This document shows, one piece after another, positions 54,828-64,000 of a stretch of 64,000 nt of DNA. A program made the translations under genes and the position numbers. Each line of letters opens with the position of its first letter. The stretch's first letter is position 1. The notes below the pieces were generated by a model. It searched no databases. It was not told the origin of the DNA and saw nothing but the letters and a program-made list of their open reading frames with translations. Source of the DNA: Humulus lupulus (taxonomy: Eukaryota; Streptophyta; Magnoliopsida; Rosales; Cannabaceae); the NCBI RefSeq assembly GCF_963169125.1, contig NC_084794.1:114242358-114306357 (forward strand). Direction: 5' to 3'.

Positions 54828-55669
54828 TTTATACATACACATATATATATTAGCATATCACTTAAAATGATCTCAAATATCATTTTTTTTTTTCAAATTG
54901 CTAATATTTTTTCTAATTCTTATATAAAAAATATGAGAAACTATATGTAGTATCACAATTTCATTTTTTTTTTAATCTTTTATCTTATAGGATTAGCACT
55001 AAAGATAAATTATAACATAACAAAAATAAATTAATATTATATGGTTTTAATTTTCTTGATTATCTTAAACTTATTAACTTGTTCAAACATTAAAATATAC
55101 TCTTTTATATGCCTCTTCAAAGAGTATGACAGTAAATATTTTAAAAAATAAGTTATACAATATATATATACACATTCTTTTTACACTATATATTATATCA
55201 TTTTTTTTTTCAATATATGATATATAATTTACAAATTTAAATTATTTAAAATGTCTACTACAAAAAATATTATAAATATGCATAATATATTAAATATTGA
55301 CTAAAAAATTAAAACTAATTAGATAATATTGAGTTAATAAATCATCCATATAAGAAAAAAATTACTAATTTTTATACAAATTAAAGTGAATGAAGGAACC
55401 CCTTATTTATAAACTAAAAGTATAATGCCCACAATAGTTTGTAAACCATGTGAGATTTTTACAAAAAAATCATTACTCAGCCTATACAAATAAATACATA
55501 AAATAAAACTCATATTTACCAAAATTTCAAGTAAAATAAATAAAACACCTCTAAAAGATTTTAGGAGGTCACATTACCTCTTCAAAACTTAGACTAATAT
55601 ATACATAGATTTTCTTTATGTTGTGTTTGCAATATTCACCTTAAATTATATATATATATATTTACATGT
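54828..55669. other. AT-rich non-coding spacer between CACTA and element E
   Basis: 842 bp of A/T-rich sequence with short AT runs (55140-55165, 55647-55660). Nothing recognised. Confidence 0.6.
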
Positions 55670-56426
55670 TGTACGCCCTGATTTTCCCACGGGCTGATTA
55701 ACGAGCTGAGATACATCCTAATCATGACTACCACGTGGACATCCCCAAGACCGGAGCTGCCATCATAGGATCCTACCTCCTTAGCTCGAGGTAACCTAAG
55801 GGTTCGCCAAGATTGCTTAAGGACTGAGTCTGGACTCTGAAGGCCGCAGGTCGAGGTAAGCATCCAGCTTGTGGTACGAGCTAGAGTTGGAGGCTGTGAC
55901 CTTTTATAAAGTCAACCACGCAAGGTAAACGTGCATATATCAGACATCACGTGTCTGATATACCCCTGATTTCTCGGACACGCAGCGTGAACGTGCGTAT
56001 TCAGACACCCACGACTGGGTTGGGCCGTGCGGCCCATTATCCCCTTACCTATTGATTTGACCACACTTATGTGTCAGGTTTAGGAATTAATCATGAATGT
56101 CACAGAGTTGACATGATAGGTAAGAAGGTCACGGGATGACCTTCTTACCAACTCCCAGGTGCCTTCTCCTATAAATATGGAGACCCTGGGAGTTACAAAG
56201 GGTTGGATTCTATTATGTAAAAAACACTCTGTAAAGGAATACCCAGCATATAGCAATAATATTGACTGGTGGAGTAGAAGGATTTTAACCTTTGAACCAC
56301 CTAAAAAAATGTATTTTGTGTCACCATCTCATTTCCAAGATCATTCATCTATTTCGGTTCAACATAAGCACTAATCCCTTCCTCATCCTTTTCTTAATTA
56401 CCTGTTGGCGAAGAACCGCGTCAACA
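55670..56426 (+). repeat. 5' LTR of element E
   Basis: 757 bp, TGTACGCCCTG ... CGCGTCAACA. TATAAATA at 56170-56177. The flank gttaggtgctttcattgag (56427-56445) is the primer-site position; I cannot assign the tRNA. Left flank is CATGT (55665-55669). Confidence 0.88.
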
Positions 56427-56481
56427 GTTAGGTGCTTTCATTGAGAGCAAGTTTGATTGGTGCTGTCGCAAACATCCAACC

Positions 56482-58479
56482 ATGGTGACTACTCGATCCA
56501 GACACGGTAACGAGATGGAACAACATGATGGGCAGGAGGCTCATCATGTCGCCATCCCCGATGAACAAATTCCTGAGGTCCAACAGTGGCCGGGCAAGCA
56601 GCCGGTGGGCCAAGATGACACTGGAAGTTCGGCGCCTCGGCTACCTAATCCAAACCCATGTTATTACACTGCAGTGGAGATGGAGAATGCTCAGCTGAGG
56701 AACCAGCTAGCAATAGCTAATCAGCAGATCAAAGACGTGTTGGCCCGACTACCCCCTCTCACAACCGACGCTAACGTCGGAGAGAGGCAAGGTGAGGTTC
56801 CTAAGTCTCGCCGGGGTAATCAGTCCAGGCATAGCCGCTCGGACAGGCAAACTTCGGAGAAATGCCTAGAGCCGAACAACAACAATACAGCCGTTCGGTC
56901 ATAACTTCAACTCCCAGCTCCCAACCAGCCTCGAGCTTGCCTAGGAGAGCTCGAGGAAATTCTAGAAGGAGATACGGGGAGGGCTCGCAACATCAGCCCG
57001 TCCCCAATAGCCGTCCTGTGCCTCGTCCTGATCGCCAGGCGCGGGACCCGCAGGTTGGCAGGGCCGAGAGGCCCCCACCTAACCTCATCCGTCCTGACGA
57101 AACCAGGATCGCCTCTCCGGTCAGGCATCCTCCCTCTCCAATAAGATATCCATCTTCTCCTCGGCCCGTCAGAGATATTCCAGCCTATGGAAGTAGGAGG
57201 AGAGACCCGCCTTCTGCAGGGCCCTCCCGACGTTGCAGGGCGCCGAGAGAAAGCCCAGATCCTCACCACCAAAGACGGACTCTGAGCCTCTCTAACGGGA
57301 GCTACTGGACCGGCAGTCGCCGGAGCGACCTCTCTGGCGGAGACCTGCGCCAGCGCTTAAGCTCAGCGCAAATTCCTCGAGCCACTCAAGGGGGCGACCT
57401 GCGAGATCGCCTTAACTCTCACAGAGGAGAGCCAGTGGGAGGTGGTAGCCATGCTCGTTCAGGGGGAGACCTGTCCGAAGTACGTAACTGTGGGAATGCC
57501 CCAAATAACCTATCTCAAGATAGGAGGGGAAATAGCCCACCTAATATGTACAATGGATCCGGAGCTGTTGAACAGCCCCAGAATAACCAAGGAAATCAGG
57601 ACAAAACCCTCGAGCGCCTAGCTCAGATGGAGGAGCTGATGAGGAAGCTCCTGTCGGAGAAAGAAAAAGATGAATATGATTCAGAGGACAAGATGGAGCT
57701 CTTCGCCCCCGACATAGCAGCAACGGCTTACCCACCTGGTTTCCGTATGCCGCACTAAGTTCAATGGAGACGGAGATCCGTCGGATCATCTGGGGATGTT
57801 CAACACCCTGATGATGGCCCACAACATCGGCCCCGAGCTGAGATGTCTAATCTTTCTCTCCACACTGACTGGAACAGCCAGGCAATGGTTCAAGCAAAGC
57901 AAAAGGCAATCAATCAGCTCCTAGAAAGCATTCTCGGCTGATTTTAAAAGGGCATTTCGAGCCTCCCAGGCCGTCCGCGTCAAGGCCGATTCTCTGGCCA
58001 ACGTGAGGCAGCAGCCCGACGAAACTCTGAAGGCTTACCTGAGCAGGTTCGCGAACGTCGCTGCTCGGGCCCAAGACGCGGATGACAGCTCCAAGCTCAT
58101 GGCCCTGAGAACTGGAATCCTCGTCGGAGGGGAGCTCTGGAAGGATATACAAAGGAAGCGAGTTAGTTCGGTGAACGAATTCCTTAATAGGGCCCAGGAA
58201 TGGATCAACTTGGAGGAGGCCGAAGCCTCAGTTGCAGGAACCAGCCAGGTCCCTAAGTAGCCCACTGGAGTGGGGACGGAGGTCGTGGCAGTGACCTAAA
58301 ACGTCACACAGAACAACCAGCTTGGTGGAGGAAAAAGAAAGGGAAATGGCGAGGGCAGCCAGCACGGCCCATTGAAGAATAAGCATGTAGACAAGTTTAA
58401 GCCCGTCTATGCGACTTATACAGAGCTCACCCACTCTAGGGAGAATATCTTCCTGGCTCACTCTACTCGCCTCCCCTAG
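56482..58479 (+). pseudogene. gag: gag of element E
   Basis: True ATG at 56482 (accATGg). A short acidic N-terminus and coiled coil (MENAQLRNQLAIANQQIKD) precede a long Arg/Pro/Ser-rich region in a second frame (56862-57758), then the gag domain in the first frame again (FNGDGDPSDHLGMFNTLMM, ARQWFK, YLSRFANVAARAQDADD). Frameshifts near 56860 and 57755; stops TAG 57922, TAG 58258, TAA 58297, TAG 58477. The 57922 stop aligns with the Trp of TSWESFRKEF in A. Confidence 0.85.
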
Positions 58480-58494
58480 AAGAGGACAGAGTCG

Positions 58495-60684
58495 TTGAAG
58501 CACCAGAAGGGGAAGAGAGACACCTCCAAGTTTTGCCGTTTTCACAACGATGTTGGCCACAATACTGATGATTGTAGGCATTTGAAAGATGAGATCGAGA
58601 CCCTCATCCGAGCCGACCCTTTGGCCCAGTACACGCGGAACAGGGTTCCAGCAAGTCGACCTACTTCAGAAGTCTCGGTCAGTCAGTCTGGGTCTCGGGT
58701 AGATCAGGACGTCCCTCCTCCCGTGATAGGAGGAGAAATATCCACAATATCTGGAGGTATGCATATGGCTGGCATGAGCATGGGCGCCCAGAAGAGGTAC
58801 GTAAACGAACTCAAAGCGCATAACGGAGTAGAGTTCGTCCCGGAGCAGCGTCTAGCAAAGCAGCAGCGATTGGAGAGACAACCGATCATTTTTACAGAGG
58901 AAGATGCGTGCCATGTCCAGTTCCCTCACAACGACCCTCTGGTCATAGCAGTTCAGCTCGCTAACCGGAGGGTTAGGAGGGTGCTGATCGATAATGGGAG
59001 CTCGGTCAACCTTCTATTCCGATCCACGCTGGAGAAGATGGGTTTGACTGTCGCCGAGCTGAAGGCGACCTCCATGATGTTGTATGGTTTTTCAAGAGAA
59101 GGATCAGTGGCTATAGGGACTATCGAGCTGGTGATCACCCTAGGAGAAGGACCTCGGACAGTCTCCAAACTCCTCGAGTTCGTGGTCATCGACTGCTCCG
59201 CTGCATACAACGCAATTCTGGGACGACCCACGCTCATAGCCTTTGAGGCCGTCACTTCCATTAGCCACTTCGCGATGAAATTCCCTACTTCCACGGGAAT
59301 ATGCACTGTCCATGGCGATCAGCTCGCTGCCAGGGAATGCTACAGCATTTCCATGAAGGGAAAATCGAAACCCGGGCAGCTAGCAATGGCCATCCAAGGT
59401 GGTGGAGAGGAATCTCAGGAACCCTTAGCTGGTCTTGAGATTGAAAAACCTCAGAGCGCCGAAGGGGAAAATATCGTCTTAAGTGAGGATATTGACCCCC
59501 GAATAGACGAGGATAGATCTGAGCTCCAGGCCACTGAGGAGCTCGAGGAAATAAACATCGATCCGCAGAATCCTTCACAGATGGTCAAGCTCGGGAAAAA
59601 CCTCTGTAGCAAGAGGAAGGCGGAGCTGACTAAATTTCTGCAGGACAACCTGGATGTGTTTGCGTGGTCACACGAGGACATGGTGGGAATCAGCCCGAGT
59701 GTCATCATGCACACCCTTCATCTGGATAAAAGCATTCCTGCAAAGTCCCAGAAGCAAAGACGCCTCGGAACAACCCGGGCTGAAGCCTTAGAGGAAGAAG
59801 TAGCCCGGCTCAAGAAATGCGGCTTTATCCGTGAAGCCAAGTTTCCGATTTGGGTCGCCAACCCCGTGCTGGTCCCAAAGCCCAACCGGAAGTGGCAGAC
59901 CTGCATTGACTTCTCCGACCTGAATAAATCATGCCCCAAGGATTGTTTTCCATTGCCAAGGATTAACCAATTGGTGGATGCCACGGCGGGGCACGAGCTC
60001 ATGTCCTTTATGGATGCGTACTCAGGCTACAATCAGATCGCCATGAATCTAGCAGACCAGGAGCACACCAGCTTCATGACCCCGACTAACGTTTATTGTT
60101 ACAAGGTCATGTCATTCGGACTGAAGAACGCCGGTGCTACGTACCAAAGGTTAGTAAATAGAATGTTCGCAAACCAGATCGGGAAGAACATGAAAGTGCA
60201 CGTTGATGACATGCTAGTCAAGTCAAAGACTTCTGATAACCATGTTTCTGACCTAGAGGAATGCTTCAAGATACTACGGGAGTATGGCATGAGGCTTAAT
60301 CCACAGAAGTGTACTTTTGGAGTCGCGTCAGGAAAATTCCTGGGTTTCATCGTCAATACCCGAGGAATCGACGCAAACCTCGACAAGATCAGATCATTGC
60401 TTGAGCTTCCCTCACCCAGGTCGCGCAAAGATGTTCAAGGCCTGACAAGAAGGGTGGCGGCCCTCAATCGGTTTATTTCAAAATCCACCGATAAGTGCCT
60501 GCCATTCTACAACCTACTCCGAGGAAATAAGAAGTTCGAGTGGACAGAAGAGTGCGAAAGCGCTTTCCTCGACCTGAAGACACATCTGGCCGAGCCACCT
60601 GTATTATCCAAACCAAAAGCAGGAGAGCCTCTTTTTCTCTACCTATCTGTCACAAAGGATGCAGCCAGTGCCGTATTAGTCTGA
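58495..60684 (+). CDS. pol: nucleocapsid, protease, RT and first RNase H of element E
   Basis: Zinc knuckle KFCRFHNDVGHNTDDC at residues 12-28; protease DNGSS near residue 165, where A has DTGSS; GRPTLIAF; RT blocks VPKPNRKWQTCIDFSDLN, FMDAYSGYNQI, SFGLKNAGATYQ. The catalytic box reads HVDD near residue 572 instead of YVDD in A, a substitution that may impair polymerase activity. Degenerate RNase H begins after LLRGNKKFEW. Ends at TGA 60682-60684, where A has Arg (CGA to TGA). The frame continues. Confidence 0.92.
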   Translation: MKHQKGKRDTSKFCRFHNDVGHNTDDCRHLKDEIETLIRADPLAQYTRNRVPASRPTSEVSVSQSGSRVDQDVPPPVIGGEISTISGGMHMAGMSMGAQKRYVNELKAHNGVEFVPEQRLAKQQRLERQPIIFTEEDACHVQFPHNDPLVIAVQLANRRVRRVLIDNGSSVNLLFRSTLEKMGLTVAELKATSMMLYGFSREGSVAIGTIELVITLGEGPRTVSKLLEFVVIDCSAAYNAILGRPTLIAFEAVTSISHFAMKFPTSTGICTVHGDQLAARECYSISMKGKSKPGQLAMAIQGGGEESQEPLAGLEIEKPQSAEGENIVLSEDIDPRIDEDRSELQATEELEEINIDPQNPSQMVKLGKNLCSKRKAELTKFLQDNLDVFAWSHEDMVGISPSVIMHTLHLDKSIPAKSQKQRRLGTTRAEALEEEVARLKKCGFIREAKFPIWVANPVLVPKPNRKWQTCIDFSDLNKSCPKDCFPLPRINQLVDATAGHELMSFMDAYSGYNQIAMNLADQEHTSFMTPTNVYCYKVMSFGLKNAGATYQRLVNRMFANQIGKNMKVHVDDMLVKSKTSDNHVSDLEECFKILREYGMRLNPQKCTFGVASGKFLGFIVNTRGIDANLDKIRSLLELPSPRSRKDVQGLTRRVAALNRFISKSTDKCLPFYNLLRGNKKFEWTEECESAFLDLKTHLAEPPVLSKPKAGEPLFLYLSVTKDAASAVLV

Positions 60685-60756
60685 GAAGAAGACCGGGTTC
60701 AGAAACCAGTCTACTACATCAGCAAGAGACTTCTCGGAGCAAAATCCCGGTACCCA

Positions 60757-62487
60757 TTGATGGAGAAATTGGCATTCTGCCTTATCACGGCCTCGCGAAA
60801 GCTCAAGCCGTACTTCCAGTCCCACTCAATACACGTCATGACCGATCAGCCTTTAAGGCAGGTTTTGCAAAAACCTGAAGCATCGGGACGTCTGTTAAAG
60901 TGGGCCATCAAACTCACTCAATTCGAGATTTTGTACACCCCACGAACTGCCATAAAAAGTCAGGCCCTGGCCGATTTTATAGCAGAGTGCACAAGATTCT
61001 GGGAGGATCCTGCAGAAGACTCACCCCAGGTCACCTCGGCCCAGGCGTCGTGGAGGATCTTCGAGGATGGTTCATCCAATGAGAACGGCTCCGGAGCTGG
61101 AATCATTTTGATATCCCCTGAGGGACACAGGTTCCACTCGGCGCTGAGATTCGGATTCAAGGCCTCCAACAACGAGGCCGAATACAAAGCTTTGTTGGCC
61201 GGGCTGAGGATAGCCCAGGAGCTGAAGGCGAGCTCCGTTCAGTGCTTCAGTGACTCCCAGCTCGTGGTAAACCAGGTTCTGGGCGAATATCAGGCACGAG
61301 GACCCAAGATGGCTGCCTACCTAGCAAAGGTAAAAGCCAAGCTGTCCGTGTTTGGGCGAGGCTCAATCGAGCAGATACCTCGGGAGCAGAACGCTAACGC
61401 AGACGCTCTTGCCAAGCTCGCCACCTCCGGGGAAACGGAGACCTTGGGGTTAGTGCCAATAGAATTTTTGGAAAAACCAAGTATAGAAGAAGTCCGGACG
61501 GAGGTCGAGATGATCGACGCTAGACCGACCTGGATGACCCCCATCCTTGGGTATCTCACCGAGGGAAAGCTACCTGAAGGGCGCAATGATGCGCGGCGAG
61601 TGTTGTATCAAGCTCCCAGGTATACGATAGTAGACGGGGTGCTGTACCGACGTGGGCACTCCCTACCTCTCCTGCGATGTGTTCTTCCAAGCGAAGCAAA
61701 GGCCATCCTGCAGGAAGTGCATGAGGGTTTTTGTGGGGATCACGCTGGGGGGCAAAGCTTGGCCCAGAAGGTCCTGAGGCAAGGATATAACTGGCCTACT
61801 CTGTCCAAGGATTCGATCTCTTATGTCAAAAAATGCGACAAGTGCCAGCGGTTCGCCTCAGTTTCCCGAGCTCCCCCAGCCAAGCTGAAGATGATCTTTT
61901 CCCCATGGCCGTTTGCAGTTTGGGGAATCGACTTAGTTGGCGCCCTCCCTACTGGAAAAGGCGGGGTCCGCTACGCCGTGGTGGCCATCGACTACTTTAC
62001 GAAGTGGGCTGAGGCAGAACCTTTGGCAACGATAACTTCCAAAAAAGTCCGCTACTTCGTGGTTAAGAGCATTATCTGTCGATTCGGGCTGCCCAAGAAA
62101 ATCGTTTCCGACAACGGGACTCAGTTCGACAGCGACCTCTTCACCGAATTTTGCAAAAGGTACGGAATTGTGAAAAGTTTCTCCTCCGTGGCCTATCCTC
62201 AGGCGAATGCCCAGGTCGAGGCTGTCAACAAGACTCTGAAAGTGAGCCTCAAGAAGAGACTAGACGAAGCGAAGGGGGTTTGGCCAGAACAGCTCCCCCA
62301 GGTTCTCTGGGCATACCGGACCTCGCATCGGACTCCTACGGGTCATACTCCTTTTTCCTTGACCTTTGGGAGTGAGGCAGTCCTCCCCATGGAGATTAAG
62401 GTACTTTCGCATAGGGTCCAGGCATATGACCAGGATCGCAACCACGAGCTACTTTGCACTTCCTTAGACTTGATGGATGAAAGATGA
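60757..62487 (+). CDS. int: RNase H domains and integrase of element E
   Basis: Same frame as the preceding segment, open from 60685. First RNase H end (MTDQPLRQVLQKPE), second RNase H (FEDGSSNENGSGAG, NNEAEYKALLAGL, FSDSQLVVNQ), integrase zinc region HEGFCGDHAGG ... KCDKCQRF with all four ligands, core D in WGIDLVGALPTGKGG, D in IVSDNGTQFDSD, E in YPQANAQVEAVNK. The usual NGQ before the Glu reads NAQ. Ends at TGA 62485-62487, where D has Arg. Confidence 0.92.
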   Translation: MMEKLAFCLITASRKLKPYFQSHSIHVMTDQPLRQVLQKPEASGRLLKWAIKLTQFEILYTPRTAIKSQALADFIAECTRFWEDPAEDSPQVTSAQASWRIFEDGSSNENGSGAGIILISPEGHRFHSALRFGFKASNNEAEYKALLAGLRIAQELKASSVQCFSDSQLVVNQVLGEYQARGPKMAAYLAKVKAKLSVFGRGSIEQIPREQNANADALAKLATSGETETLGLVPIEFLEKPSIEEVRTEVEMIDARPTWMTPILGYLTEGKLPEGRNDARRVLYQAPRYTIVDGVLYRRGHSLPLLRCVLPSEAKAILQEVHEGFCGDHAGGQSLAQKVLRQGYNWPTLSKDSISYVKKCDKCQRFASVSRAPPAKLKMIFSPWPFAVWGIDLVGALPTGKGGVRYAVVAIDYFTKWAEAEPLATITSKKVRYFVVKSIICRFGLPKKIVSDNGTQFDSDLFTEFCKRYGIVKSFSSVAYPQANAQVEAVNKTLKVSLKKRLDEAKGVWPEQLPQVLWAYRTSHRTPTGHTPFSLTFGSEAVLPMEIKVLSHRVQAYDQDRNHELLCTSLDLMDER

Positions 62488-62766
62488 GAATATTCGCAGC
62501 TCCAGCTCGCACATTATCAGCAAAAAATCACTCGTTATTTCAACTCAAAAGTAAAAAAGCGCACCTTCAGCATTGGCGACCTGGTCCTCAGAAGAGTTTT
62601 CTTGGCCGGGAAGGATCCCAAAGATGGAGTATTGGGACCAAACTAGGAAGGACCATATCAAGTGATCGAGGTCATTAAAGAGGGAACTTATAAATTAGCT
62701 CGGCTTGATGGAGGGGCAGTCCCACGGACTTGGAACGCCATCCATTTGAAGAGATATTATCAATGA
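62488..62766 (+). pseudogene. int: integrase C-terminal domain of element E
   Basis: QLQLAHYQQKITRYFNSKV, GDLVLRRVFLAGKDPKDGV, then TAG 62644-62646 in place of the Trp of GPNWEGPYQ (present in D and A), and HLKRYYQ before TGA 62764-62766, the true end of pol. Confidence 0.87.
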
Positions 62767-62861
62767 TTCCCTTGTAAGGCCAAAAAGGTCATTTTTTATG
62801 TATTGCGCAATGAGAATTAAATTTTTCTTTTATGATTGTACATATTTACGAGTGTAATCTT

Positions 62862-62902
62862 AAGTAACCATGAAAGACCCTTTCCCAGTTACTTGGGGAG
62901 CA
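62862..62902 (+). promoter_or_regulatory. internal polypurine tract with capping hairpin, element E
   Basis: acttggggagca at 62891-62902, one base off the A/B/D form. Arms aagtaac (62862-62868) and gttactt (62888-62894) form a perfect 7-bp stem with a 19-nt loop. Confidence 0.58.
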
Positions 62903-64000
62903 TATGGTGCCTGGATATAACCAGGTCGCCTTAAAAGGCTTAGAAGTTAATTCAAATCGATTGATCGTTGTTCTTCTTAAAGAGCACGAGATATTGATAA
63001 AAATTAACGCGAACTAAGCGGTACCCTGGATACAACCAGGTCATAAAACTTAGAAGTTAACTTAAATCGATTGATTGTTGCTTTTCTTAAAAAGCACGAG
63101 ATATTGATAAAAGTTAACACGAACTAAGTTTTCAAATTAAGTTCCTGGATACAACCAGGTCATAAAACTTAGAAGTTAACTTAAATTGATTGATTGTTGC
63201 TTTTCTTAAAGAGCACGAGATATTGATAAAAGTTAACACGAACTAAGTTTTCAAATTAAGTTCCTGGATATAACCAGGTCATAAAACTTAGAAGTTGACT
63301 TAAATCGATTGATTGTTGCTTTTCTTAAAGAGCACGAGATATTGATAAAAGTTAACACGAACTAAGTTTTCAAATTAAGTTCCTGGATATAACCAGGTCA
63401 TAAAACTTAGAAGTTGACTTAAATGATTGATTGTTGCTTTTCTTAAAGAGCATGAGATATTGATAAAAGTTAACACGAACTAAGTTTTCAAATTAAGTTC
63501 CCGGATATAACCAGGTCATAAAACTTAGAAGTTGACTTAAATCGATTGATTGTTGCTTTTCTTAAAGAGCACGAGATATTGATAAAAGTTAACACGAACT
63601 AATTTTTCAAATTAAGTTCTTGGAAATAACCAGTTCATAAAACTTGGAAGTTAATTTAAATCGATTGATTGTTGCTTTTCTTAAAGAGCACGAGATATTG
63701 ATAAAAGTTAACACGAACTAAGTTTTCAAATTAAGTTCCTGGATATAACCATGTCATAAAACTTAGAAGTTGACTTAAATCGATTGATTGTTGCTTTTCT
63801 TAAAGAGCACGAGATATTGATAAAAGTTAACACGAACTAAGTTTTCAAATTAAGTTCCTGGATATAACCAGGTCATAAAACTTAGAAGTTGACTTAAATC
63901 GATTGATTGTTGCTTTTCTTAAAGAGCACGAGATATTGATAAAAGTTAACACGAACTAAGTTTTCAAATTAAGTTCCTGGATATAACCAGGTCATAAAAC
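62903..64000 (+). repeat. satellite-like tandem array of element E, about 118-bp unit, runs off window
   Basis: About ten copies counted by cctggatataaccaggtc, starting at 62911 next to the internal polypurine tract and continuing past the window end. Units share gagcacgagatattgataaa and aacttagaagtt with the (inverted) D unit. Copies 3 onward are nearly identical, so the array was recently homogenised or expanded. Confidence 0.93.

Larger units (their letters stand above)
55670..64000 (+). mobile_element. Tat-lineage element E, right end outside window
   Basis: 5' LTR, gag, protease, RT, two RNase H domains, integrase, internal polypurine tract, tandem array. By analogy with A and D an antisense gene and the 3' LTR should follow beyond 64000. 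The pol is close to the D remnant. Two frameshifts in gag and seven in-frame stops make it defective. Confidence 0.92.

Overview
This window is plant nuclear DNA, most likely from a dicot, and almost all of it is nested, decaying transposable elements. The evidence is the plant Ty3/gypsy (Tat lineage and chromovirus), Ty1/copia and CACTA families, LTR promoters with TATAAATA, GT-AG introns, and long AT-rich low-complexity spacers. I see no convincing single-copy host gene, rRNA, tRNA or CRISPR array. The species cannot be fixed from the sequence alone.

Layout. 1-13882: Tat element A on +, its 5' end outside the window, with gag-pro-pol in one frame broken only by nonsense codons, then a three-exon gene on the opposite strand (7178-9655), then a 3' LTR (11140-13882) that carries its own solo LTR (11307-12810). 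13883-19290: Tat element B on -, into whose antisense gene A inserted. 19291-26652: chromovirus C on -, fused to B at a deletion junction, carrying a second internal deletion and a 2.7-kb solo LTR (21249-23995, target-site duplication CATCT). 26653-27941: fragment of a long LTR into which C had inserted. 29486-30235: solo LTR. 32481-37750: complete, young Ty1/copia element on - (duplication TAGAG). 37860-38530: wreck of another gypsy pol. 42750-54827: CACTA transposon whose TnpA-like gene is split by Tat element D (46479-54172, duplication ATTTA), and which also holds a foldback element split by another solo LTR (44626-45280, duplication AATGT). 55670-64000: Tat element E on +, running out of the window in its satellite-like array.

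The recurrent theme is the Tat 3' module. In A, B and D a gene antisense to pol lies between integrase and the 3' LTR, and it keeps a matching exon-intron plan (fully in A and D, partly visible in B). In A, B, D and E an internal polypurine tract, acttggggggca or one base off, sits 125-480 bp after integrase, and the G-run is capped by a short hairpin whose stem bases differ between elements in a compensated way. The terminal polypurine tracts of A and D have the same architecture with different stems. In D and E the internal tract is followed at once by arrays of a shared repeat of about 117 bp. The extra antisense ORFs and the 3'-UTR arrays are known for Tat elements as a class; the repeated PPT-hairpin arrangement is the least expected pattern here and the best lead.
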